From Pictodentalium vernedei (Eukaryota > Mollusca > Scaphopoda > Dentaliida > Dentaliidae), in the NCBI GenBank assembly GCA_031216915.1, contig JAUFNR010000021.1:186001-250000 (forward strand): a stretch of DNA of 64,000 bases, written 5' to 3'. The position numbers and the translations under genes are program-made. Below are positions 22,456 to 34,603 of the stretch, one piece after another; position 1 is the stretch's first letter; each line of letters begins with the position of its first letter. The notes under the pieces are model-generated. The model saw only the letters and a program-made list of their open reading frames with translations, was not told the DNA's origin and ran no database searches.

Positions 22456-25088
22456 GGAGCTTTACTAATCGCTTTCCGTCCGTCGTCTGGCGTCCGTCGT
22501 CATCCGGCCTAAACATTACAAAACCAACTTCTCCGAAGAAACCACTGGCCCAGTATTTTTCAAATGTTGGGTAAATGTTTATTACCTAATGTCAATTCAG
22601 ATTTGTTCAAATGAAGTTGTCTCTCCTCCTGCGTGGGGCCATGCCCCCAAGGGAGACTTGATATTTGGTATGCAGCTTCCTTTTGAGGTGTAGAATCAAG
22701 TTTGTTCAAGAGAAGTTTGTCGGGCGTTATTTGCCTTCGTTATGGGAGGGGCAAAAATTTTGGCCACGCCTAAAATTTCTATTTTCTGAACCGTGAGGTC
22801 GATTTGAACCAAATTTGATATGAGATGATAATGGGTCATAAGTAGTTGATTGATGCAAAAAAAAATTTTCTCATTGCCCCGTAGGAACCTCAGGAGCTAA
22901 AAATAGGAAAAACCTTAAAACTGCCATATCTGCAAAACTACACGGCACAGAGAATTCTTATTTTGTATAAAGCTTACTTTTATCCAGTAGAATAGAATGG
23001 TTAAAAGAAATCCCTATCGGTTTGATCACAAGGTACTTTTTTCAGGACTTTGAAAAAAGTGCTGAGTCAGCACTTTTTAACACTTGTAGGCAATGGGAAA
23101 AACATTAAAAAATCTTCTTCTCCAGATCCAGCAGGCAGAATCTTTTGATATTTGGTATGCAACATTGTAGGGTGGATCTGATTCAAGTTTGTTCAAATCG
23201 GCCCCCTGGGTTCATATTTGGGCTCAGTATAGGAGCCCGATTTCGAACTTAGTGCATTTCAGGCAAATTTCTTAAAAAATCTTCTCCAGATCTCCAGATC
23301 AAGCAGGCAGAATCTTTTGATATTTGGTATGCAACATTGTGGGGTGGATCTGATTCAAGTTTGTTCAAATCGGCTCCCTAAATTCATATTTGGGCTCACT
23401 ATAGAAGCTTGAATTCGAACTTAGTGCATTTCAGGAAAATTTCTTAAAAAAATCTTCTTCTCCAGATCCAGCAGGCAGAATCTTTTCATATTTGATATGC
23501 AACATTGTGGGGTGGATCTGATTCAAGTTTGTTCAAGTCGGTTCCCTAGATTCATATTTGGGCTCACTATAGAAGCTCAAATTCGAACTTAGTGCATTTC
23601 AGGCAAATTTCTTCAAAAATCTTCTTCTCCAGATCCAGCAGGCGGAATCTTTTGATATTTCGTATGCAACATTGTGGGGTGGATCTGATTCAAGTTTATT
23701 CAAATCGGCCCCCTGGATTCATATTTGGGCTCAGTATAGAAGCCCGAATTCGAACTTAGTGCATTTCAGGCAAAAGTTTTTTAAAAAATCTTCTTCTCCA
23801 GATCCAGCAGGCAGAATATTTTGATATTTGGTATGCAACATTGTGGGGTGGATCTGATTCAAGTTTGTTCAAATCGGCTCCCTAGATTCATATTTGGGCT
23901 CACTATAGAAGCTCGAATTCAGGTAAATTTCTAAAAAAAATCTTCTCCAGATCCAGCAGGCAGAATCTTTTCATATTTGGTAAGCAACATTGTGGGGTGG
24001 ATCTGATTCAAGTTTGTTCAAATCGGGCCCCCCCCCCCCCCCTGGGTTTATATTTGGGCCCAGTATAGGAGCCCAAATTTGAACTTAGTGCATTTCAGGC
24101 AAATTTCTTAAAAAATCTTCTCCAAATCCAGCAGGCAGAATCTTTTGATATTTGGTATGCAACAGTGTGGGGTGGATCTGATTCAAATTTGTTCAAATCG
24201 GCTCCCTAGATTCATATTTGGGTTCACTATAGAAGCTCGAATTCGAACTTAGTGCATTTCAGGCAAATTTCTTCAAAAATCTTCTTCTCCAGATCCAGCA
24301 GTCAGAATCTTTTGATATTTGGTATGCAACATTGTGGGGTGGATCTGATTCAAGTTTGTTCAAATCGGCCCCCTGGGTTTATATTAGGGCTCAGTATAGG
24401 AGCCCAAATTTGAACTTAGTGCATTTCAGGCAAATTTCTTTGAAAATCTTCTTCTCAAGATTCAGCAGGCAGAATCTTTTGATATTGGGTATGCACCATG
24501 CTTAGGGGGGTGAGATTCAAGTTTGTTCAAGCCAAGTCCCTGGGTTCATATTTGGGCTCACTATGGTAGCCCAAATTATAACTTAGTTCAAAATGAGGAA
24601 TTTTCTTTAAAAAATCTTCTTCAGAATGTTTTCATATTTGGGTTCACTATAGAAGCTCGAATTCGAACTTAGTGCATTTCAGGCAAATTTCTTCAAAAAT
24701 CTTCTTCTCCAGATCCAGCAGTCAGAATCTTTTGATATTTGGTATGCAACATTGTGGGGTGGATCTGATTCAAGTTTGTTCAAATCGGCCCCCTGGGTTT
24801 ATATTAGGGCTCAGTATAGGAGCCCAAATTTGAACTTAGTGCATTTCAGGCAAATTTCTTTGAAAATCTTCTTCTCAAGATTCAGCAGGCAGAATCTTTT
24901 GATATTGGGTATGCACCATCCTTAGGGGGTGAGATTCAAGTTTGTTCAAGCCACATCCCTAGGTCCATATTTGGACTTACTGTGGGAGCTTGAATTGTAA
25001 CTTAGTTCAAAATGATGAATTTTCTTTGAAAAATCTTCTTCTTCAGATCCAGCAGTCGGAATGTTTTGATATTTGGTGTGCAGCATCC

Positions 25089-25127
<39 letters not shown>

Positions 25128-25990
25128 ATACCTGCATTCCTTTTGTACAACTTGTTTTCCTTAACCACAGATCAGAGTGCTTTGATATTTGATATGCAAC
25201 CTCTTTTGGTACCCAAAATTCCAATTTGTCCAACGAAACTTTCTAGGTCAATATTTGAACTCTCTATAGGAAGGTCCAAATTTTGTGTCCCACACAAAAT
25301 TTTTATTTCCCGAATTGAGAGGCCAATGTGAAAAACACTCTTCTCCTCACAAATCAATGGCCCAAATTGAAACATATATGGGCCACATCATCTTGGTGGT
25401 ATTCTGTTTTAGTTTTGTTCAAATGGGGTCTCTGCCCTTTTTGGGCGTGGTCTTATGCTGACTATGATGAAATTCTTTAAAAAAATCATCTTCTCATGAA
25501 CCACAAGTGGGAATGCTTTGATATTTGGTATGAAACTTCCTCTGGTGTTCAAGATTAAAAGTTGTTCAAAGAAAGTTGATAGGTCCATATTTGGGCTCTC
25601 CAGGGGATGGGCTCACTTTTGAGCTCCCCTGAAAATTTCTATTTCAAGAACCAGTGGAGCGATTTGAACCCAATTTTATATGTGGCATTAGTTGACCCTA
25701 AGTACTTCATTCATGCCCCCCAAAATTTTTGCTTGGGAACATCTGGCGCTAAAATTAGAAAAAAAATGAAATGTCCAATATTTCCCAAACTGCATGGACT
25801 AAAGATTATGTATTTGGTATGAAGCTTTCTTCTGAGCAGTTGAAACAATTGGATAAAAGAATTGCTGGCGAATCTGTCGTATGGTTCTTTCAGATTACAT
25901 TTTCTCCATACCCATAACCCTTACTGTTTAGGACAACTTGGTCCAGGTGAGCATTTTTAGGCTCTCTTGAGCCTCTAGTTTTCTATCAAA
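22455..25990 (+). repeat. Family-1 element with long monomer array
   Basis: Begins with a GCTTTCCGTCCGTCGTCTGG head and ends with the tail GTCCAGGTGAGCATTTTTAG. Monomers of about 170 bp (TTTGATATTTGGTATGCAAC, ATTGTGGGGTGGATCTGATT) repeat from about 23100 to 24900. A block of about 250 bp is duplicated nearly perfectly (24230-24500 and 24650-24920). G and C runs occur at 25090-25127 and 24027-24043. No protein is supported. Confidence 0.8.
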
Positions 25991-26821
25991 TTGGAAACTT
26001 CTGGACATTTAATCACCCGAGTTTTGTTGAATCACGCAATAGAGGGTGGAGAAGTGAAACAGGGTATTTGAAGTTAGTGGGAGGGACCATTGATGCTTAT
26101 GCTTAACTATGTTGATGTTGTTTTTTCTGTTCATAACTCCAATATGGGCTTTACCTGAGGGGGCTGGGGTGGGGTGGTGTTGGTATGAAACAGCGGTTGA
26201 GAAATAGAAATATAACTGACCAGTACATATTTACAGACCTTCCTCTGTCGATCTGTAACTTGTCCTGTACCAATATATTGTTTTTCAGGCTCGTTTATAT
26301 TATTTATTTTTAATACTATGGTGTTGGGCAATGGATGTATTCTCAATTGTATTTGCCGATTTAAAAGGTCAAGCGAGTGAGCCGCCAAACATTTATCATC
26401 ATTTATAAACGGGACTAGAAACGAAAGTATAAACAATTTTCCCATAGAGTAACCATGAAAAAAACGATAAACTTGTTTTTTGAACGTTTACAACTGCGTT
26501 ACTATTCCTGATTATACCACGGTTGTTACTACAACTACTTCTGTCTTGTAGTGTATATGCATGTAACATTACAGCATACACCAAAAAACTGCTTGCTTCA
26601 ATTCAAAATAGAGAATATACTAGCATAAATTTTAAATTCACGTGGTATTGATTCCAATATGGCTTTTGATACTGACTGTATTAAAGGACCGATCTACAAC
26701 CCAGAACTAATGTAGTTTTGCTACAGTCTTCCATTATATATTGTAACAAAACAATTATTGATGGACAAATTGGCTGCTCTTGCCATTAAATACTACCCAA
26801 TTTGGATTATGTGAATAATTT
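25991..26821. other. Intron, no gene seen
   Basis: Unique-looking AT-rich sequence. The minus-strand ORFs at 26131-26445 and 26399-26584 have no recognisable domain. Confidence 0.4.
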
Positions 26822-28287
26822 TTAGCTCAACTTTGGCGAAGCCAAATTTGAGCTTATGCCATGGCCAGTCGTCCATCCATCCGTCTGTCTGTCAGCAATT
26901 CAATACGGCTCGGGCTAGAGGCCGTATTTATGATCCGATCTTTACGGAACTTCTTGGTGTACCTTTGTTATGACCGTGGGACGAGAACAAGTGTTTTGGA
27001 GTCCGATCCGAAATTCAAGTTGGCTGCTGGCAGCCATTTTGTACAAACATAGGTGCAATCAGATTTTTGCGCAGAACTTCCATATGAAAGCGCTGATTTG
27101 AATAATTTTTTGTATGAATGTTTAGTACCATGGAATACATCACATATAATACGGGGTTTTTTCTTGTGCGTAAATTATGCAAATTAGACTAACTTTGATG
27201 TATTTAGTGTTACTTTCAGCACTGTAAGTGCAAATGCCAATACACAGTAAGTACACAAGTCAGTACGGCTTGGGCTAGAGTCTGTATTTATGAACCGATC
27301 TTCATGAAACGTCTTGGATACCTTTGTTATCACCTTGGAATGAGAACGAGTGTTTCTGGGTGCGGTCCAAAATTCAAGATGACTGCCAGTGGCCATTTTG
27401 TACCGAAATAGGTCTAATCAGTTTTTTGTACACAACTTCCATACGGCTCAGACTAGAGGCCGTATTTATGAACCGATCTTTACGAAACTTCTTGGGTACC
27501 TTTGTTATCACCGTGGGATGAGAACGAGTGTTTTTGGGTGTGGTCCAGAATTCAAGATGGCCACCAGCAGCCATTTTGTACAAAAATTAGTGCAATCAGT
27601 CTTTTGTACTGAACTTCTGTATGAAAGTTCTGATTTGAATAAATTTTTGTATGAATGTTTAGTAACATGGAATACATCACATATAGTACGGGTTTTTTTT
27701 CTCGTGCAGAAATTATGCAAATTAGATTAACTTTGATTTATTTAGTGATACTTATACACTGTAAGTGCACATGTCAATACGGCTCGGGCTAGAGGCTGTA
27801 TTTATCAACCGATCTTCACGAAACTTCTTGGGTACCTTTGTTATCACCTTGGGACGAGAACGAGTGTTTCTGGGTGCGGTCCAAAATTCAAGATGGCTGC
27901 CAGTGGCCATTTTGTACCAAAATTAGGTCCAGTCAGTTTTTTGTCACAACTTCTTGGGTACATTTGTTTTCAACTTGGGACAGGAACGAGTGTGTTTTTG
28001 GGTGCCTTTGTTATCACTGTGCTATGAGAACAAATATTTTGGGGTTCAGTCAGACCCACTCTGGGACTCAAAGATTTCTTTTCTAGTTTAACATCTGACT
28101 GTCACCCACCTTTATAATACTTTACCTATACATTTGTTACAGGCTACGGTCAGTATTTATGTACAGGCCATTACAATACTTTATATGTATCTTTGTTATC
28201 AGGTCATTACCTAGATGTTTGTCATTGCTGTGTCACATACTATACATGTACATGTCTTAACAAGTTGAGCTACAGTGTCATTGACAC
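26822..28287 (+). repeat. Family-2 element with ~337-bp monomers, copy 2
   Basis: Same head (TTTTTAGCTCAACTTTGGCG), GTCCGTCTGTC-like stretch, monomers (AATACGGCTCGGGCTAGAG at about 26901, diverged ones at about 27262 and 27440, then about 27777) and tail (CAAGTTGAGCTACAGTGTCA) as 1370-3325. Confidence 0.8.
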
Positions 28288-29340
28288 TTTCATTTAAGTC
28301 AAAAATGGATAGTAACTCTGATGAAAATTGCAAAATCTTGCAAAGTTTTAGTTCAGGAAATATGTTCTTTCAGTGTACTCTCAAACCAATAAATGTCCTC
28401 ATACATGTCTCTAAGTGATTAACAAATCTGATTTTTCTCTTTCATCACAGTGAAGTGGGTGCCATTTAATTGGATATTGCCTAAGAGAATAACCCTGTTA
28501 ACTGCATCTGTCTTTCAAACCAAACTATTTGCTATACATTTAGTACAAATTTGACCTGTTAATGGAGTATAGGTTATAGAGAAAATCCTTTTTAATTGAA
28601 TAAAGAAAAATTGTGGTCTTTCAGAACATTATTTTGACAATTGGTTTAACACCCTTTAGTCTCAGTTCCTCAAAACAGGTATCTGTTCTGCTTTACAAAA
28701 CTGTGGTCACAAAAGGAGACAAAAATTTCAGCCGGATCATGACAGTCATGATCTTTTTGACATTCACTGTCTATTTCCTTCCTTCAAGACTGTAGAATCT
28801 TTTCTGCCAGAGAAAAGTGAGAACACTGAATCTGAGATACAATTTTTGTTTGTTTTTCTCCATTTGGTCTTGATTTCGCAGTATTTTATTTACAAACTCT
28901 TAACCCACTGAAGGTAGCGTGACATGATTGAAGTGGGATCTGATCAAGAATGCGACATGGGTATAAATGATTGATTACACTTGACTTCATTTCCAATATA
29001 TAAATAATCGAATCTAATCGCAAAAGATACAGCTTTTGTGATCACAGTACAGTGGAACCTTGTTAGTTGAATGGCCAATTTGCCAGTGACAGTTATTCAA
29101 TTAACAGGAGTATTCAGTTAACAGGGATTAGGAAGGAGTATTCAGTTAACAGGGTTTAAGTAACTTTCCTGGATTCTAGTGATAATCTGAGTATTCTATT
29201 ATATCTTATTTGCCAGAGTTCATGGAGCTCTGTCAAACACGATGTAATAGATGAAATGCCTAAATTCGACATACTGAGGCCAAATAGGTCTAAACATGGA
29301 GAATTCAGTGGTTATCAGAGTAATTCTTTAATAAATTATT
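28288..29340. other. Intron, no gene; possible pogo-like fragment at 29046-29165
   Basis: Mostly featureless. At 29046, CAGTGGAACCTTGTTAGTTG followed by repeats of TATTCAGTTAACAGGG resembles sub-terminal sequence of Tigger/pogo-type elements. Only one end is seen. Confidence 0.3.
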
Positions 29341-30609
29341 TTTAGCTGAACTTGACAAAGTCAAACTGAGCTATTGCTGTCACTTTTTGTCCGTCAGTAT
29401 ACGCACATATGTGTATGTGTGTACGTATGTGCGTACGTCCACAATTTCGTTTGGTACACCACACAGATCTCATTTATGATCAGATCGCTTTGAAACTTGG
29501 TATGCTTGTTTGGAGTGACCTCTAGATGGGAGCCATCGATTTTCTTCCATTTCCATCAAAAAATATTTCCGCTGGCAACGACCCTTGAACTTAATTTAGT
29601 TAAGCATCATTATTTCCCTTTGGCACATCCTATAGGGCACATTTATGATCGGATTGCTTTGAAACCTGGTATGCTTGTTTGGGGTGACCTCCAGGTGGGA
29701 GCTTTCAATTTTCTTCCATTTCCATCAAAAAATGTTGCTGCTGACAACAACCATTGAACTTAATTTAGTCAGGCATCAATATATTCCTTTGGCATGCCCT
29801 ACAGAGCACATTTATGATCAGATCGGTTTAAAACTTGGTATGCCTGTTTTTGGTTACCTCCAGATGGGAGCAATCGATTTTCTTCCTTTTCCATCAAAAA
29901 ATGTTGCTGCTGGCAGCAACCATTGAACTCAGTTTAGTCAGGCATCAATATATTCCTTTGGCATGCCCTACACGGGGCATATTTAAGGGGAGCTATCAAT
30001 TTTCTTCGATTTCCGTAAAAAAATGTTGCCGCTGGCAATGACCTTCGATGCAGTTATAGATCAATATTTTCCTTTGGCACACCCTACAGGTCACATTTAT
30101 GATCAAATTGCTTTGAAACCTGGTATGGTTGTTTTGGGTGACCTCTGGATGGGAGCTGTCAATTATCTTCCATTTCCATCAGAAAGTGTTGCCGCTGTCA
30201 ACGTTCTTTGACTTTAGTTGAGTCAGTCCTCAATATTTTCCTTTGGCACACTCTACAGGGCACATTTCTGATTGGATTGCTTTGAAACCTGGTATGCTTG
30301 ATTGGGGTGACCTCTAGATGGGAGATATCGATTTTCTTCCATAAAAAAATGTGGCTGCTGGCAACAACTATTGAACTTAGTTTAGTCAGGCATCAATATA
30401 TTCCTTTGGAATGCCCTGCACAGGGCACATTTATGATCAGATCGGGGAGTTATCGATTTTTTTCGATTTCCGTGGCTCTGAGAAGTGTGCCAAAGGAAAT
30501 TTTGGACGTACATATGTACGTACATACAGACATGTATGGATGTGCGTATGCCAACTGACAGGAAGTGACAGCAATAGCTCAGCTTGACTTTGTGAAGTTG
30601 AGCTAAAAA
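29341..30609. mobile_element. Foldback element, family 3 (1.27 kb)
   Basis: Imperfect inverted ends of about 110-120 bp: left ATTTTTAGCTGAACTTGAC...GCTATTGCTGTCACTTTTTG..., right ...GGAAGTGACAGCAATAGCTC...AAGTTGAGCTAAAAAT. Both contain alternating GTACGTATGTGCG-type sequence. Between them lie degenerate monomers with TGATCAGATCG, TTTGAAACTTGGTATGCTTG and CATCAAAAAATGTTGC. No target duplication could be fixed and no transposase is encoded. Confidence 0.65.
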
Positions 30610-30912
30610 TCGAGCAGTTGAAAAAAAAATTTTTTCAAAAGATTCTAACATGGCCTTGTCATGTGAACCCTCATTGGAATGAGCTCATTCAGCTCTCTAC
30701 AATGAGCCATTTAGAAGTCATGATATGGTTTTGTTAAAACGTTCTGAAATTTTTTTTTGTAAAAGTATAAACAAATGTTGATACCATGTGCATTGGGTTT
30801 AGGGTTAAACTAAATTCATTCTGATTGTTATATGTGAATATTACCAAGTTTTTATGAGATATGCAACTCCAGTGTCCTTTTAATAGATAATGTGATTAAA
30901 TTTTTATTGTAG
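30610..30912. other. Intron, no gene seen
   Basis: AT-rich. It ends in the pyrimidine-rich acceptor (TTTTTATTGTAG) of exon 2. Confidence 0.5.
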
Positions 30913-31024
30913 ATACTGGTGATATTGGGAGAAGTATAGGTGCAGACGGTACCTTTTTGTACATAACAAATACAGTTGGAAAAGGTCTGGCTAAATTAGG
31001 AACAGGGATGTGTGGATCACTAAG
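30913..31024 (+). CDS. Host gene, internal exon 2 (partial protein)
   Basis: This is an internal exon of the host gene. Acceptor ATTGTAG precedes 30913 and donor GTCAGT follows 31024. Completed by one base from the previous exon it reads DTGDIGRSIGADGTFLYITN then TVGKGLAKLGTGMCGSLR, leaving two bases that join the A at 48729 to make an Arg codon. Three introns with matching phases make a chance ORF unlikely. The DG-x-FLYI...GKGLAKLGTG...GSLRG pattern resembles a beta-propeller-like repeat. From memory, something similar occurs in HECTD4/KIAA0614-type giant E3 ligases, so this could be a substrate- or partner-binding region. No catalytic residue is visible, and the family assignment remains tentative. 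Confidence 0.75.
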
Positions 31025-31117
31025 GTCAGTTTCTATTACTAGAAATTAGGAAGATAATCCACTGTAACTCCAGAATAGCAAAGTGAACTTCTGAAATGAA
31101 AAGCAAAATACCTGGAT

Positions 31118-33521
31118 TTTTAGCTCACCTGACTGAAAGTCAGGGTCAGCTATTGTGATCACTCACCATCCGCCATCTGTCATTTTGCATCCGTGAACAT
31201 GGTGTTTGCGTCTTCTCCTCCAAAACCGCTGAACCAATTTAAGTGAAGTTTGAGATGATAGTTTGTTATGACATAGCATTTTGATTTTGTTCAAATCAAG
31301 TTGCCCTGCCCCTCGGTAGGGCCACACCCAAAAAGTGTGCCTAAATCTTAAAAAATCTTCTCATGAACCAGCAGTTGGAGAGACTTGATTTTTTGTGTGC
31401 AGCTTCCTTTTGAGGTGTAGACTCAGATTCGTTCAAGAGAAGTTTGTGGGACTATATTTGCCATCGTTATGGGAGGAGCAAGAATTTTTGCCCTTCCCAA
31501 AATTTCTTTTTCCAAACCAAGAGGCTGATTTGAACCAAATTTGATATGAGGGCTTATTGAGTCATAAGTACTTAATTTATGCCCCCCAAAACTTTCCCAT
31601 CATCCCATCGGAACCACAGGAGCTGAAAATAGAAAAAATTGAAAACACCCATATCTCCAAAACTACACGGCACTGAGAATTCTTATTTGGTGTGAACCTT
31701 CCTTAGGACCAACAAAATGGAAATGTCCAAAAAAATAATTACTATCGGTTTTATCACGGGGTACTTTTTCGGGACTTTGAAAAAGTGAGGAGTCAGCATT
31801 TTTTAACACTGTGGGTAATGGGAAAAACATTTAAGACTACTTTTCTCCCAAACCACTGCTCTAAAAGCTTTAAAATTTCACTACAACATCTTTGGAAGAT
31901 TGTTTCACAGGTTTATTGAAATCAAATCCCTGGGTCCATATTTGGGCTCTCTATGGGAGCCCAAATGTTTAAATTGCTGCAGTATGAGGAATATTCTTTA
32001 AAAATCTTCTTCTTCAGATCTACCAATTAGAATCTTTTGATATTTGGTATGCAGCATCCTTAGGGGTGAGACTCAAGTTTGTTCAAGCCAAGTCCCTGGG
32101 TTCAGATTTGGGCTCACTGTGGGAGCCCGAATTATAACTTAGTTCAAAATGAGGAATTTTTAAAAAAAATCTTCTTCTTCAGATCCAGCAATCGGAATGT
32201 TTTGATATTTGGTGTACAGCATCCCTTGGGGGGGGGGGGGGGGGGGGAGGGGGGGGGATTGAAGTTTGTTCAAGCCAAGTCCCTAGGTTCAGATTTGGGC
32301 TCACTGTGGGAGCTCGAATTGTAACTTAGTTTAAAATGAGCAATTTTCTTTAAAAATCTTCTTCAGATCCAGCAGGCGGAATGTTTTGATATTTTGTATG
32401 TAGCATCCTTAGGGGGTGAGATTCAAGTTCGTTCAAGCCAAGTCCTCGGGTTGGTTTTTGGGCTCACTGTGGGAGCCCGAATTGTAACTGAGTTCAGTAT
32501 GAGGAATATTCTTCAAAAATCTTCTTCACATCCACCAGTCAGAATCTTTTGATATTTGGTGTACAGAATCCTTATGGAGGTGAGATTCACATTTGTTCAA
32601 GCCAAGCCCCTGGGTTCATATTTGGGCTCCCGAATTATTACTTAGTTCAATATGAGGAATATTCTTTAAAAATCCTTTTTTTTTAGATCCACTGGTCAGA
32701 ATCTTTGGATATTTGGTTTTAGCTTTTCTTAGGAGGGCCAGATGCAACTTGTTGAAATCAATTCCCTGGGTTGATATTTAGGCTACCATGTTAAGTGAGC
32801 GCCCTCAGGCTCCCTGGGGACTATTGTTTAACTCTGTGGGTAATGTGGAAAACATTTAAGACTCTTCTTCTCCCAAACCACTGCTCCCAAAGCTCTTTCA
32901 AATTTCACATAAAACATCTTTGGAAGATTGTTTCACATGTTTATTGAAATCAAATCCTTGGGTCCATATTTGGGCCCTATGAGAGCCCAAATGTTTAAAT
33001 TAGTGCAGGATGAGCAATATTCTTTAAAAATCTTCTTCAGATCCACCAATCTGAATCTATTGAAATTTGGTATGCAGCATCCTTGGGGGTGGGAATAAAG
33101 TTTGTTCAAGCCAAGTTCCTGGATTCATATTTGGGCTCACTGTGGGAGGCCGAATTATAACTTAGTTCAAAATGAGGAATTATAACTTAGTTCAAAATGA
33201 GTAATTTTCTTTAAAAATCTTCTTCATCAGATCCAGCAGTCAGAATGTTTTGATATTTGGTATCCTGCATCCTTAGGGAGGTGAGATTCAAGTTTGTTCA
33301 AGCCAAGTGCCCTGGTTTCATATTTGGCCCAAATTATAACTTAGTTCAGTTTGAGGAATATTCTTCAAAAATCTTCTTCACATCCACCAGTCAGAATCTT
33401 TTGATATTTGGTTTACAGTATCCTTAGGGAGGTGAGATATTGGTTTGTTAAAGCCAAGTCCCTGGGTTCAGATTTGGGCTTCCTGTGGCTGTGGGAGCCC
33501 GAATTGTACCAAGATTTCTAT
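31118..33521 (+). repeat. Family-1 element, left part, interrupted by DIRS element A
   Basis: Full head (TTTTTAGCTCACCTGACTGA, then CCATCCGCCATCTGTC) followed by the pre-monomer text (TTTGATATGAGGGCTTATTG) and monomers from about 31860. G run at 32228-32259. It is cut at 33521 by element A and continues at 47277. Confidence 0.8.
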
Positions 33522-33722
33522 ATTTTTATACTGTACCAATGACCCAGACATAGCTGGTGCTAACTCTTAAAAATCTAGGGCCAAACACAAATTTTGCCCC
33601 CAACCCCCAAAATTTGCATCTAAAACCAAAGAAATCATGTCCTGAATAGCCTTCCATACTTCGCCTCTACTGCGCATGCGCAGTGTCAAGGAGGTCCCGA
33701 AATTGGCGCCATTTATCATTCT
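33522..33722 (+). repeat. Element A left inverted terminal repeat
   Basis: Starts ATTTTTATACTGTACCAATG and includes the palindrome TGCGCATGCGCA at 33671-33682 and GGCGCCATTTATCATTC at its inner end. Inverted partner at 47049-47276. Confidence 0.9.
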
Positions 33723-34603
33723 TTGTTTGGCCCTTCATCAGTTCACATCTGACTGATCTTTGTGCTTGTAAATCTCAGCTTAAATGATGCCAGACACATA
33801 AATATTAGAGAAATGGTGGATCTAAAGAGGAAATAGAAGGAGGAGAGGAAAAATGAGTGACAGAAAATAATCAGGGCTGTAACTTAAAAATTTTTAATGA
33901 AATTATGTTAAGTTACCTATTTTTGAGGCATTTTTGGGCCTGTTGTGGTCATTCTTGCTATAAAGTTACACTGCTTGTTCAGTGTTTTCCTCTCTCCCTT
34001 TCCTTTAAGTCCCCCCATGCTTTTGGCATATTTTCTGTAATATTATTACTAAAATTTCTTGGGAGTTTTATCTGGGTAACAGAATGAATTCTGTTCTTTT
34101 CCCCATGTTTACGTCCTCACCCATGGGTGTTTAGGCGTAGTGTTCTGCATCTACCGTCTGATGTTCTGCAGTTTCTTCCCTGGAAGTCTCTGTTTTGCAT
34201 CAGATAGTGTATTATTGGTAACTGATTTCGGGCCATGGTTATCAGTGCCTGGAGTCATGTTTCTGGTGTTTTTACACTTCTTGTTTACATTGACAACAGT
34301 CTCTGTGGAGAGGGATTTCTTGTCTTTGTGTTAGTTTATTCATAACAAGATACATTATTATTATTCGTAAGTGTTGCATTAATTTTTAAAAATAGTTTTA
34401 AAATTTTTGTCCACACTTAGGCTTGGGATCCATTGGGGCTCAACGATTACTTTTCAGAAACTTGGGCTTTTCTGAAAAAATATTTTTTCCAAAAATTTTT
34501 TTTTGATTTCAATTATTTTTTCTATGTTAATGGATCATGTTATTATGTATCTTTGTTTTCAGGGGTTGGTGCGAGTACTAGGACTTTTTGTATTCTTTTC
34601 ACA

